Below are positions 38,692-47,545 of a DNA stretch of 64,000 bases, piece by piece. The number at the start of each line of letters is the position of its first letter. Within the stretch, counting starts at the first letter, position 1. The position numbers and the translations under genes were made by a program. Below the pieces are notes generated by a model, which saw only the letters and a list, made by a program, of their open reading frames with translations, ran no database searches and was not told the DNA's origin. Source of the DNA: Marinobacter algicola DG893 (GTDB taxonomy: Bacteria; Pseudomonadota; Gammaproteobacteria; Pseudomonadales; Oleiphilaceae); the NCBI RefSeq assembly GCF_000170835.1, contig NZ_ABCP01000001.1, positions 1 through 64,000 on the forward strand, in the 5' to 3' direction.

Positions 38692-39462
38692 ATGTTGATG
38701 GTGATATCCCCCGCCAAGACACTGGACTACGAAAGCCCGCTGGCGACCCAAAAGACAACCCAGCCGGACTTTCTGGACGATGCCTGCGAACTGGTGGACC
38801 AGCTTAAAGACCTTGAGCCCCACGACATCAGTAACCTGATGGGGATCAGCGACAAGCTCGGCCAGCTCAACGCTGAACGCTTTCGCACCTGGCACACCCC
38901 CTTCACACCGGATAACGCCCGCCAGGCAGTGCTTGCCTTCAAAGGCGATGTTTACACCGGCCTGGATGCGGAAAGCTTTAGCGAGAAAAAGTTCGAGATT
39001 GCCCAGAAGCGATTGAGGATTCTGTCCGGCCTCTACGGCGTACTCAAGCCGCTGGACCTTATGCAACCCTATCGTCTGGAGATGGGCACTAAATTTGAGA
39101 ACCGCCGGGGCAAGGATCTGTACGCTTTCTGGGGCAGCAAGGTAACCGATGAGCTGAATCGCCTGCTGAAGGCTGATGATGGTGTGCTGGTAAATCTGGC
39201 CTCCAACGAATACTTCAAGAGCGTTCGTAAAAAGGATCTCGAAGGCCGCCTGGTTACGCCTCAGTTCAAGGACTGGAAAAACGGCCAGTACAAGATGATC
39301 AGTTTTTACGCCAAAAAGGCGCGGGGCCTGATGTGTCGTTACGCCATCCAGAACAACATTACCCAGGCCAGTGATCTGAAAGGCTTTGATCTGGAAGGCT
39401 ACCGCTTCAGCGAAGAGCAGTCAGAGGCTGACAACTGGGTGTTCCTGCGGGATAAACAGTAA
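38692..39462 (+). CDS. yaaA: Peroxide stress protein YaaA
   Basis: This is a DUF328 protein of 256 residues that in E. coli lowers free intracellular iron and DNA damage during peroxide stress. It has the family opening [13 protein letters not shown], the central [24 protein letters not shown] and [13 protein letters not shown], and [13 protein letters not shown]. It follows the glutaredoxin-like gene by 12 bases, so both redox-related genes may be in one transcript. Confidence 0.94.
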   Translation: MLMVISPAKTLDYESPLATQKTTQPDFLDDACELVDQLKDLEPHDISNLMGISDKLGQLNAERFRTWHTPFTPDNARQAVLAFKGDVYTGLDAESFSEKKFEIAQKRLRILSGLYGVLKPLDLMQPYRLEMGTKFENRRGKDLYAFWGSKVTDELNRLLKADDGVLVNLASNEYFKSVRKKDLEGRLVTPQFKDWKNGQYKMISFYAKKARGLMCRYAIQNNITQASDLKGFDLEGYRFSEEQSEADNWVFLRDKQ

Positions 39463-39488
39463 CCTTTTCACTGAATCCGGAGACATGA

Positions 39489-39689
39489 ATGAGTGAAGCC
39501 GTTTTCTCCCAGCTCGCCATGCTGGTGTTTCTCACTGGCCTGATCGTCTGGATGGGATTCATCGTGTGGGACCTGGCCAAGAAATCCCAGGCCGGCCGGT
39601 TTGGCACCATCATTTTATTCACCATACTCGGTGCCGGCGTGGTGGGGTTCATCATCAAGACCGTGATGGTGGAGATTATGCAGCTCTAG
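39489..39689 (+). CDS. Small DUF2788 membrane protein
   Basis: This 66-residue protein has two membrane segments separated by the basic loop WDLAKKSQAGRFGT, a pattern I recognise from the DUF2788 family. A CCGGAG motif precedes the start. No function is known. It is probably the last gene of the yciK-yaaA run, ahead of the hairpin at 39724-39745. Confidence 0.8.
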   Translation: MSEAVFSQLAMLVFLTGLIVWMGFIVWDLAKKSQAGRFGTIILFTILGAGVVGFIIKTVMVEIMQL

Positions 39690-39723
39690 CTGCCCAGAAT
39701 GAGGTTTTCAGCATTGTCACTTT

Positions 39724-39745
39724 ACGGCCACGGACCCGTGGCCGT
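39724..39745 (+). terminator. Hairpin between the DUF2788 gene and rdgC
   Basis: A near-perfect GC-rich stem (arms ACGGCCACG and CGTGGCCGT) lies 34 bases after the DUF2788 stop and 59 bases before rdgC. There is no T-run, so it may act as a weak or Rho-assisted terminator or as part of the rdgC leader. Confidence 0.5.
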
Positions 39746-39804
39746 ATCATCCCCACCCTTTTCAGACTGTCACCATCACTGAATAACCAACAAGGACCCG
39801 GACC

Positions 39805-40734
39805 ATGTGGTTTCGTAATGCCCGCGTATTCCGTTTTACCAAGCCATTCGAAATAACCGCCGAAGCCCTGGAAGAAAAACTCCAGGAAGACGCCTTCAAA
39901 CCCTGTGGTCCCCAGGAAACCTCACGCCAGGGCTGGGTATCGCCCATGGGTAAGCACAGTGACCTGCTGGTTCATAGCGCTGGCGGCTATCACCTGATCG
40001 CCTTGCGCAAGGAAGAGAAGCTGCTGCCCGCCTCCGTTATCAAGGAACTGGTGGACGAGAAGGCAGAAATGATTGAAGCGGAACAGCATCGAAAGGTGCG
40101 GCGCAAGGAAAAGGACGAACTGAAAGAAGAAGTGACGCTGGAAATGCTGCCCCGGGCATTTTCCAAGAACCGTCGCTGCTACGCGTATCTGGCACCGGCA
40201 GACGGCGTACTGATTGTTGACGCAGGCTCCTCCAAACAGGCGGAAGATCTGGCCTCCACGCTTCGCAAGAGTCTGGGTTCACTTCCCGTTCGCCCGCCAG
40301 CCGTGGAGCAGGCGCCAGCCTTCACCTTCACCGGCTGGCTGAACGAGTCCATCGATCTACCCGCAAGCATCGAGCTGGGCACTGAGTGCGAACTGAAAGA
40401 CACGTCCGAAGACGGTGGTGTGGTGCGTTGCAAAGGCCTGGACCTTCAGGGCGATGAAATCCGCAGTCATCTGGACGCCGGTATGCAGGTGACCAAGCTG
40501 TCGGTCACCTGGGACGACAACCTGTCGTTCGTGCTGGACGAAGAACTGGGCATCCGTCGCCTGAAATTCGGCGACACCCTGCAGGAAAAGCTGGACGATG
40601 TGGATGCGGATGACGCAGCAGCACGCTTCGACGCCGCATTTTCACTGATGACCCTGGAATTGGCCAGGCTGATTCCTGGCCTGTTGGAAGCCCTGGGCGG
40701 CGAGGACCGGTCCGCCATTGTGGAAGAAGGCTGA
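39805..40734 (+). CDS. rdgC: Recombination-associated protein RdgC
   Basis: This nucleoid-associated protein forms a ring-shaped dimer around duplex DNA and restrains RecA. The 309-residue protein starts MWFRNARVFRFTKPF, typical of RdgC, and contains LIALRKEEKLLPASVIKELVDEK and LTLELARLIPGLLEALGGE at the end. AAGGA precedes the ATG. It converges on the acetyltransferase gene, with ten bases between stops. Confidence 0.94.
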   Translation: MWFRNARVFRFTKPFEITAEALEEKLQEDAFKPCGPQETSRQGWVSPMGKHSDLLVHSAGGYHLIALRKEEKLLPASVIKELVDEKAEMIEAEQHRKVRRKEKDELKEEVTLEMLPRAFSKNRRCYAYLAPADGVLIVDAGSSKQAEDLASTLRKSLGSLPVRPPAVEQAPAFTFTGWLNESIDLPASIELGTECELKDTSEDGGVVRCKGLDLQGDEIRSHLDAGMQVTKLSVTWDDNLSFVLDEELGIRRLKFGDTLQEKLDDVDADDAAARFDAAFSLMTLELARLIPGLLEALGGEDRSAIVEEG

Positions 40735-40744
40735 ACCCAAAAGT

Positions 40745-43489
40745 TCAGTGGGACGTCTGTTCCAGACGTTCCCGCTGCCAGTCCTTTTCCGGCTCGTTCA
40801 GTACCAGCGTCAGATCCATCACTTCCTCTTCCGTGTTGTAGTGGATCTCGAAGCCCAAATGCTCCGCCAGTTGCAGCATGGGACGATTGTCCGGTAACAC
40901 ATCACCCACCATCTCCACCGTGCCCTTGGCACGGCAATAGTCGATCATCTTCTGCATCAGGGCCACGCCCAGACCCTCGCCTTTCATCCTGTCGTGCACC
41001 ATCACCGCGAACTCACAGCGCAGGTTGTCGGCATCGGTCCAGGTTCGCACCGTTCCCAGAGTCTCCTCGCCCTCGCCGTCTTCCCTTGGCGCGTTGGCAA
41101 TAAAGACCATTTCCCGGTCGTAGTCGATCTGCACCATCTGGGCCACGTCTTCACGGGAGAAGTGCTTGCGGTACTGGAAAAAACGGTAGCGGATGGACTC
41201 CGGGGACTGAAGCTCATGGAAGGCACGGTGCGCCGGTTCGTCTTCCGCCAGCACTGGGCGAATGATGACACGGCGCCCGGACTTCGGCAGCACGATCCAC
41301 TCCTCCAATTCCCTGGGGTACGGTTGGATAATCGGCCGCCCCGGCTTATCAGCCAGGTCAATCGCCACGTTCACCGCAACCGTGCCCTGGTCATTGAACA
41401 ACAGCGGTGAGATCTCCAGCCCGCGAATCTCCGGAATATCGATCACAATCTGAGACAGTGTCACCAGGGTTTCCGAAACCGCGCGTATGTCCTCCTCGGG
41501 CTTCAGGCTGTGTTCTTTCAGCAACTTGTACATGTAGGTGCGCCGCAATAGCTCCCGGGCCAGCACCATATTCAACGGTGGCAAGGCAATCTGGCGATCC
41601 GTCATTACGTTGATATGCGCGCCAGAGGCACCGCAGACCACCAGCGGCCCAAACAACTTGTCCCGGGTGATCCCCACACTGAATTCGATGCCGCCAACGT
41701 GCTGGTAGGACCGTTGCACCGCAAACCCCAGAAAGCCGCTGTCAGGGTAATGTTTCTGGTATTCGTCCATCAGGAAGCGACAGGAATCCATAATCGCCCC
41801 CTCGCTGTTTAGTTTCTGAACCGTGCCCTTGTAACGGCGCTGTCCCGGACTGAGCTCCACGAGCGGATGACAGGCCTGCTCATGGATCAGCGTGATGTCC
41901 ACCGGACGACGTTCCACGGCGAAGACTTCAAGCACTTCCTCCATATCGTCGCAATACATGGTCTCTACGGCGTTAATGCCGTAATTCCGGATCACGTCGC
42001 GGGCTTCCTGATTGGACAGATGCGCCCGACCGGAGCGAATGGCATTCACTACGATACGCCGTGTTTGGGTGTGGTCGGCCAGATGGTCGGTAAAAGACTC
42101 CGGTGTTTCCGTCAGCAGCCGCTGCACACGCTGGTGTCGCACATGCTGCATGAACGCCATAACGGCCTTCTCGGGGTTGAAGAACGAGGGTACGCCCGCC
42201 CGATAAAACTCATCGCGGGCATCCAGCACCGTACTTTGCCCCAGCCAGCAGGTGAACACATTGAGACGCGTACCCTTGACCGCGTGCACCACGGCATCGG
42301 CGATACGCAGGCTGTCCTCAGTCAGACTGGGAGCATACATCACCAGAACGTTGGCCACTTCCGGGTCTTTGGCAAGAATTTTGATCGCCTTGGCGTAGAG
42401 CTCCGGCGAGGCGGCGTAACCGAGGTCGATAGGGTTCTTTCGGGTCCAGTACGGAGGCAGGAGTTCCGCCAGCGAATCAATCGACTTGCCCGACAGCTTT
42501 GCCAGCTCGCCCCCCAGATACGCCAACCGGTCTACCGCCAGCACGCCAGGGCCAACACCGTTGGCCATAATGGCCAGGGTTTCCCGCCTCAGGGGTCTCA
42601 TTCGCGTCAGGGTTTCCAACGCATCGAACATCTGCCCCAATCCATCCACACGCAACACACCGGCACGCTGGAGCATGGCATCGTATATGGGGTCGCTCTG
42701 GGTCAGCCCTGCAGGCAGCTCGTGGGGGAACCACTCGGATTCCGGTACACGGCCGCTTTTCACCGCAATGACTGGTTTGGTGCGGGAGGCCACACGTACG
42801 GCGGACATAAAGCGGCGGGGATTGGGGATATTCTCGATGTGCAGCAATATTGCGCGGGTCTGGCTATCCTGGGCCAGATAGTCGATCAGGTCGTCATGAT
42901 CAATATCCATCCCATCGCCCAGCGTCAGGAAGTAGGAAAACCCCACTCCCCGGGCGAACGCCCAATCAATGACCGAACTGGCGATGGTGCCGGATTGGCC
43001 CACAAACGCCACCTTTCCGGGAATCGCCCCCATATGCGCATAGGTGGCGTTCAAGCTGCGAGCGGGCACCATCAAACCAATGGTATTGGGGCCAAGCACC
43101 CGAATGCCGGTTTCCCGGGCGGCGTCGCGAACCGAATACATCAGGGGCTGGCCGGTTTTGCTGTGGCTCCGGGACATGCCGCCAGTCATCACAATAGCCG
43201 TGCGTACACCCGCCTCGCCCAGTCGCTTGATCATCTTGGGTACGGTATCCGGAGGCGTACAGATAATCGCCAGATCGGGGCTGAACCCCATGCGAGACAC
43301 CTTCTTGACACAGGGCACACCATGAACGTTGTCGTAATCGTTCTGGTTCACCACCATCAACTGGCCGGGATAACCACCCCCAAGCAGGTTCCGAAGCACC
43401 ATGCCACCCAGGTTATCTGCCCGTTCCGAGGCGCCGATCACCACGATGGAAGACGGGTTGAAAAGGCTTTCCAGATAACGGGTGCTCAA
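40745..43489 (-). CDS. Protein lysine acetyltransferase, ADP-forming acyl-CoA synthetase fused to GNAT (Pat type)
   Basis: This fused protein of 914 residues has a CoA-binding Rossmann domain at its start (LFNPSSIVVIGASERADNLGG) and synthetase-like domains in the middle, including PIDLGYAASPELY. An ATP-grasp-like region follows, and then a C-terminal GNAT domain (about 740-900, with the acetyl-CoA loop MKGEGLGVALMQKMIDYC). This layout matches Pat/PatZ enzymes, which acetylate lysines of acyl-CoA synthetases and other metabolic proteins; the synthetase part usually senses acetyl-CoA. Divergent to it lies a histone-deacetylase-family gene, a possible eraser partner. Confidence 0.87.
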   Translation of the reverse strand: MSTRYLESLFNPSSIVVIGASERADNLGGMVLRNLLGGGYPGQLMVVNQNDYDNVHGVPCVKKVSRMGFSPDLAIICTPPDTVPKMIKRLGEAGVRTAIVMTGGMSRSHSKTGQPLMYSVRDAARETGIRVLGPNTIGLMVPARSLNATYAHMGAIPGKVAFVGQSGTIASSVIDWAFARGVGFSYFLTLGDGMDIDHDDLIDYLAQDSQTRAILLHIENIPNPRRFMSAVRVASRTKPVIAVKSGRVPESEWFPHELPAGLTQSDPIYDAMLQRAGVLRVDGLGQMFDALETLTRMRPLRRETLAIMANGVGPGVLAVDRLAYLGGELAKLSGKSIDSLAELLPPYWTRKNPIDLGYAASPELYAKAIKILAKDPEVANVLVMYAPSLTEDSLRIADAVVHAVKGTRLNVFTCWLGQSTVLDARDEFYRAGVPSFFNPEKAVMAFMQHVRHQRVQRLLTETPESFTDHLADHTQTRRIVVNAIRSGRAHLSNQEARDVIRNYGINAVETMYCDDMEEVLEVFAVERRPVDITLIHEQACHPLVELSPGQRRYKGTVQKLNSEGAIMDSCRFLMDEYQKHYPDSGFLGFAVQRSYQHVGGIEFSVGITRDKLFGPLVVCGASGAHINVMTDRQIALPPLNMVLARELLRRTYMYKLLKEHSLKPEEDIRAVSETLVTLSQIVIDIPEIRGLEISPLLFNDQGTVAVNVAIDLADKPGRPIIQPYPRELEEWIVLPKSGRRVIIRPVLAEDEPAHRAFHELQSPESIRYRFFQYRKHFSREDVAQMVQIDYDREMVFIANAPREDGEGEETLGTVRTWTDADNLRCEFAVMVHDRMKGEGLGVALMQKMIDYCRAKGTVEMVGDVLPDNRPMLQLAEHLGFEIHYNTEEEVMDLTLVLNEPEKDWQRERLEQTSH

Positions 43490-43661
43490 GCTTCGCTCCT
43501 TGATTCAGATCTACCGGGCTTAGTTACACCTTATCTTAGGCGCTTGCCCGTCGATGTAAAACGGCTATCGCCGCCATAAGACCAAAGAAACGCAGAAAGC
43601 CCGCTCTATCCCTGATAATATTGGACAAAATACAAGCACAGCCAAAGCGTTCGGGACCAGT

Positions 43662-44588
43662 ATGACAACGGGATTCTTCTCTCACGACGACTGCATGAAA
43701 CACAATATGGGGGCGGAGCACCCTGAGTGCCCCGAGCGACTGGCAGCCATCACCAGTTACCTGGCCGACACCGGCCTGGGGCAACACCTCGACTGGGTGC
43801 GGCCCGACGAAGCCACTCGGGACCAGTTGCAGACCGTGCACCCCGAACGCTACCTGAACCAACTTGATCTGATGCAGCCCACCCGGGGACGCGTGTATAC
43901 CGATCCCGACACTGCCATGATGCCGGACACCCTGAGAGCCGCCCGCCTTGCCGCCGGCGCCAACATTGAAGCGGTCGATATGGTGCTCAGCAGCCAGCTT
44001 ACCAACGCGTTTGTCTGCGCCAGGCCACCCGGGCACCATGCCGAACGCAGTAAATCCATGGGTTTCTGTTTCTACAACAACATCGCGCTGGCGGCCATGC
44101 GGGCCCTGAACTTTCACCAGTTGGAGCGGGTAGCGATTATTGATTTCGACGTTCACCAGGGCAACGGCACGGTCGACATTGTGGGCGGTGATGAACGCAT
44201 CCTGATGTGTTCCAGTTTCCAGCATCCGTTCTATCCGCATTCCCATGTGCATCGCCAGGCGGAAAACATCATCAATACGCCCATTCAGGCAGGCACACCG
44301 GCGGCCGAGTATCGAAAGATCGTGGAAGCGGCGTGGCTGAAACGTCTACAGGACTTCCGGCCGCAACTGGTGCTAGTCTCCGCCGGCTTTGACGGCCACC
44401 GGCTGGACCCGATGGCGGAGTTGAACCTGGAAGTAGAAGATTACCGCTGGTTGACGGAAATGATCACCAGCGTGGCCAGCGACCACGCCAACGACCGTGT
44501 CATCTCGACCCTGGAGGGTGGCTATCACTTGAGGGCACTGGCCGAGAGTGTTAACGCTCACCTCGAGGTACTCAACGCCATCCATTGA
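43662..44588 (+). CDS. Histone-deacetylase-family amidohydrolase
   Basis: This is a zinc-dependent deacetylase of the arginase/deacetylase fold, 308 residues. The catalytic His pair is in RPPGHHAE, the zinc ligands are in IIDFDVHQGNGT and the conserved VSAGFDGHRLDPM follows. Bacterial members act on acetyl-lysine, acetylpolyamines or acetoin-related substrates. The gene is divergent from the Pat-type acetyltransferase with 172 bases between them, which favours protein deacetylation; this is inference. Confidence 0.88.
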   Translation: MTTGFFSHDDCMKHNMGAEHPECPERLAAITSYLADTGLGQHLDWVRPDEATRDQLQTVHPERYLNQLDLMQPTRGRVYTDPDTAMMPDTLRAARLAAGANIEAVDMVLSSQLTNAFVCARPPGHHAERSKSMGFCFYNNIALAAMRALNFHQLERVAIIDFDVHQGNGTVDIVGGDERILMCSSFQHPFYPHSHVHRQAENIINTPIQAGTPAAEYRKIVEAAWLKRLQDFRPQLVLVSAGFDGHRLDPMAELNLEVEDYRWLTEMITSVASDHANDRVISTLEGGYHLRALAESVNAHLEVLNAIH

Positions 44589-44605
44589 GATGGTCGAATG
44601 CAATG

Positions 44606-45538
44606 TCAGGTATTTGGCGTTGCGGTCTCGTAGCCATTGGCTTGCTGCAGGTCCGGCCGTTCGCCTTCCCGCTGGAGGCGAATAGTGGTGCGCCGATTGT
44701 CTGCCGGGCGACGAGAGACCGGGTATTGGTCCGCATGAGCCCTGGTCGTCACCAGATCAGCCTCGATGCCCTGCCCGATCAGGTAATCCGCCACTGCATT
44801 GGCCCGCTCTTCAGACAACGCGCGATTGTCGATACGGCTACCACTGCTGTCGGTATGCCCATCCACGAACACCCGTTCCACCGTTGAATCCGCCTGTATA
44901 TACATCACAATATTGTCGAGGAATCGCCGGTCAGCGTCGGACAGACTGGTGCTGCCTGACGCAAAGGAAATGCGGGACCGCTTGATCTGATCGTAGTTGA
45001 CCGGCAACAGGCCGGCGGTACAGCTACGATAACCGGAGAACTGGCCCGCAAAGTTGATATTGGACACTTTCACACGAACCGGGCTGCCGTCGTACCAGGA
45101 CTCACGCGTAACCGTTGGGTCCATCCCCTCCAGCAGGCTCTGGACAAGCACCATGGCCAGGCGTGACTCAAGCATCAATGGCCGACGACTGTCGTCTACG
45201 TTAACCCGGCCAAGGGGACGGGGGGCGGTTCCCGGGCGCCATGACGGCGCTTCCATCACCAACTGAGCCTGACCAGGACGCATGAGCGGCGTTTCCGACT
45301 CCAGAAAGAAGGACAGCGACTCACCCGCCTTGTGGCGGAATACGGCGCGGCCGTAGCCCGGAACCTGATGCACTAAAGTACACTCGAATACGGACTCCGA
45401 CAGGTACCACTGGCTGTTCTCGATACCCGCGCCAAAGGTGGCGGCCTGCACCGCAACAGAGCCTGCCGTCAGTGCACCAATCGCACTGGAAACCACTGCA
45501 CCACGCAGGAAGGCGGAAATTCGGGCCATACCATCCAT
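44606..45538 (-). CDS. motY: Flagellar motor protein MotY (OmpA-like domain)
   Basis: MotY forms part of the T-ring around the flagellar basal body and positions the stator. The 310-residue protein has a signal peptide ending near AVQA, a MotY-type N-terminal beta domain (WYLSESVFECTLVHQVPGYGRAVF) and a C-terminal OmpA-like peptidoglycan-binding domain (VERVFVDGHTDSSGSRIDN, LSEERANAVADYL). In Pseudomonas motY also lies divergent to pyrC, and the same order is seen here, with rnt following. No other flagellar gene is in the window. Confidence 0.9.
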   Translation of the reverse strand: MDGMARISAFLRGAVVSSAIGALTAGSVAVQAATFGAGIENSQWYLSESVFECTLVHQVPGYGRAVFRHKAGESLSFFLESETPLMRPGQAQLVMEAPSWRPGTAPRPLGRVNVDDSRRPLMLESRLAMVLVQSLLEGMDPTVTRESWYDGSPVRVKVSNINFAGQFSGYRSCTAGLLPVNYDQIKRSRISFASGSTSLSDADRRFLDNIVMYIQADSTVERVFVDGHTDSSGSRIDNRALSEERANAVADYLIGQGIEADLVTTRAHADQYPVSRRPADNRRTTIRLQREGERPDLQQANGYETATPNT

Positions 45539-45695
45539 CCGTCAGAAAAGATTCACTATCCTCGTAACGGCCGAAGTCAGTCTTTCTTTAGGGCGCCCGC
45601 CAAAACAATCGCTGTCGGCTTCTGATATAATTTCGCCAGATTTTTTCTTTCAGGGGTTCACGTTTGACGGGCCCCAGCAGATCCCGGAACCGTAA

Positions 45696-46727
45696 ATGAC
45701 CGAACAACTGATCATCACCCGTCCTGACGACTGGCACCTCCACGTGCGGGACGGCGACATTCTCAAGGACGTAGTACCCGCCACCGCCCGTTGCTTTGGC
45801 CGCGCCATCATCATGCCAAACCTGGCGCCACCGGTGACGGAAGCCGAACAGGCCATGGCTTACCGTAGCAGGATACTGGCCGCAGCCGGCGAAACCGGGT
45901 TCGACCCGCTGATGACGCTGTACCTCACAGAAACCACTACGCCTGCGCAAATCAGGGATGCCAAGGCTGCGGGCGTGGTTGCCGCCAAACTGTATCCGGC
46001 CGGCGCCACCACCAACTCTGCGTCCGGTGTGACCGACATCCGCAACATCTATCCGGTGCTGGAGGCCATGAGTGACTGCGGCATGCTGTTGCTGGTCCAC
46101 GGCGAAGTCACCGACGTAGACATCGACATCTTTGACCGGGAGAAGATCTTCCTCAAGCGCGTGCTGGCGCCGACCATGGAGGCGTTTCCGGATTTGCGGG
46201 TGGTTCTGGAGCACATCACCACCGCCGATTCGGCCGAATTCGTGCGTGACCATGACGGTGACAACCTGGGTGCCACCATCACGCCGCAACACCTGATGTA
46301 CAACCGCAACCACATGCTGGTCGGCGGCATTCGTCCTCATCTGTACTGCCTGCCGATCCTCAAACGCAATCGGCACCAACAGGCGTTACGGGATGCAGTG
46401 GTCAGCGGGGACCGTCGTTTCTTCCTGGGAACGGATTCTGCGCCGCACTCGAAAGACAAAAAGGAAACCGCCTGTGGCTGCGCTGGCTGCTACTCGGCGT
46501 TCAGTGCCATGCCCCTGTATGCGGAGATTTTCGAAGACCTGGGCGTCCTGGACCAACTGGAAGCCTTTGCCAGCTTCAATGGCGCCGACTTCTATGGCCT
46601 GCCCAGAAACAGCGATACCATCACGCTGGTGAAAGAAACCTGGGACATGCCGGACGAGCTGCCTCTGGCTGAGGGTACCATCGTGCCTTTGAAGGCAGGC
46701 GAAAGCCTGAAATGGCAGATTGTCTGA
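45696..46727 (+). CDS. pyrC: Dihydroorotase PyrC
   Basis: This zinc enzyme closes carbamoyl aspartate to dihydroorotate in pyrimidine synthesis. The 343-residue class II enzyme has the metal ligands [10 protein letters not shown] near the start, the carbamylated Lys in [13 protein letters not shown], His residues in LLVHGEV and VLEHITT, and the Asp in [22 protein letters not shown] box lies about 70 bases upstream of the ATG. Confidence 0.96.
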   Translation: MTEQLIITRPDDWHLHVRDGDILKDVVPATARCFGRAIIMPNLAPPVTEAEQAMAYRSRILAAAGETGFDPLMTLYLTETTTPAQIRDAKAAGVVAAKLYPAGATTNSASGVTDIRNIYPVLEAMSDCGMLLLVHGEVTDVDIDIFDREKIFLKRVLAPTMEAFPDLRVVLEHITTADSAEFVRDHDGDNLGATITPQHLMYNRNHMLVGGIRPHLYCLPILKRNRHQQALRDAVVSGDRRFFLGTDSAPHSKDKKETACGCAGCYSAFSAMPLYAEIFEDLGVLDQLEAFASFNGADFYGLPRNSDTITLVKETWDMPDELPLAEGTIVPLKAGESLKWQIV

Positions 46728-46821
46728 ACATCATCCAGACCAACCGTTCCCGGTTAGTCGTTCCTTACCAACCATTCCTTTACCCGGCCTGCAACCCTGG
46801 CCAGAGACTCCAGGAGTTTAA

Positions 46822-47487
46822 GTGACTGAAGAACATAAAGAGCCGCATCCCATGTCCCGCCGCTTCCGTGGTTTCCTGCCGGTTGTGGTGGATGTGGAAA
46901 CCGGTGGTTTCAATCCTGAGAAGGATGCCCTGCTGGAAATTGCTGCGGTCATACTGACAATGGACGACGACGGCTGGTTGAAGCGGGCTGAAACCCACGT
47001 GCAGCAGATCGACCCGTTCGAGGGCGCCAACCTGGAGCAATCTGCGCTGGACTTCACCGGTATCGACCCGTGGAACCCGGAGCGGGAAGCGGTTCCGGAG
47101 CGGGAAGGTATGAGCGAGATTTTCGGGCCCATCCGCAAGGCGGTCAAAGCCCACGATTGCAAACGGGCCGTGCTCGTTGGCCACAACGCCACCTTCGATC
47201 ACAACTTTGTGTTCGCCGCCGCCCTACGTTCAGACATCCGCCGCAACCCGTTTCATCCGTTCTCCACATTCGACACGGCAACGCTAGCCGGCCTGGCCTA
47301 TGGCCATACCGTATTGGCCCAGGCCTGCAAGCTGGCGGGCATTCCGTTCAGCAACAAGGACGCGCACTCGGCCGCCTATGACGCTGAGAAAACGGCCGAC
47401 CTGTTCTGTGGCATCGTCAATCGCTGGCGCGAAATCGGTGGCTTTCCACCGCCGCCGGTACCCGACGACACAGAAGAGGCGCCTTGA
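46822..47487 (+). CDS. rnt: Ribonuclease T
   Basis: This is a DEDDh 3' to 5' exoribonuclease that trims tRNA CCA ends and other stable RNAs. The 221-residue protein has ExoI VVDVETGGFNP, ExoII GHNATFDHNF and ExoIII HSAAYDAEKTADLF. The start is GTG with CAGGAG upstream. It lies 94 bases behind pyrC and is closed by a strong terminator. Confidence 0.95.
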   Translation: MTEEHKEPHPMSRRFRGFLPVVVDVETGGFNPEKDALLEIAAVILTMDDDGWLKRAETHVQQIDPFEGANLEQSALDFTGIDPWNPEREAVPEREGMSEIFGPIRKAVKAHDCKRAVLVGHNATFDHNFVFAAALRSDIRRNPFHPFSTFDTATLAGLAYGHTVLAQACKLAGIPFSNKDAHSAAYDAEKTADLFCGIVNRWREIGGFPPPPVPDDTEEAP

Positions 47488-47498
47488 TAGACAGCCAC

Positions 47499-47525
47499 AA
47501 AAAACCCCGCACGAAGCGGGGTTTT
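47499..47525. terminator. Bidirectional terminator between rnt and the reductase gene
   Basis: A-rich flank, 7-base stem ACCCCGC/GCGGGGT and T-rich flank make an intrinsic terminator that works in both directions. It lies between the converging rnt stop (47487) and the reductase stop (47546). Confidence 0.92.
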
Positions 47526-47545
47526 CTGGTCTCCAGGGGGCAATA

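Noticed and set aside
41867..43579. Open plus-strand frame of 570 codons
   Set aside because: It lies opposite the Pat-type acetyltransferase; His/Gln-rich antisense composition, no start signal, no domain.
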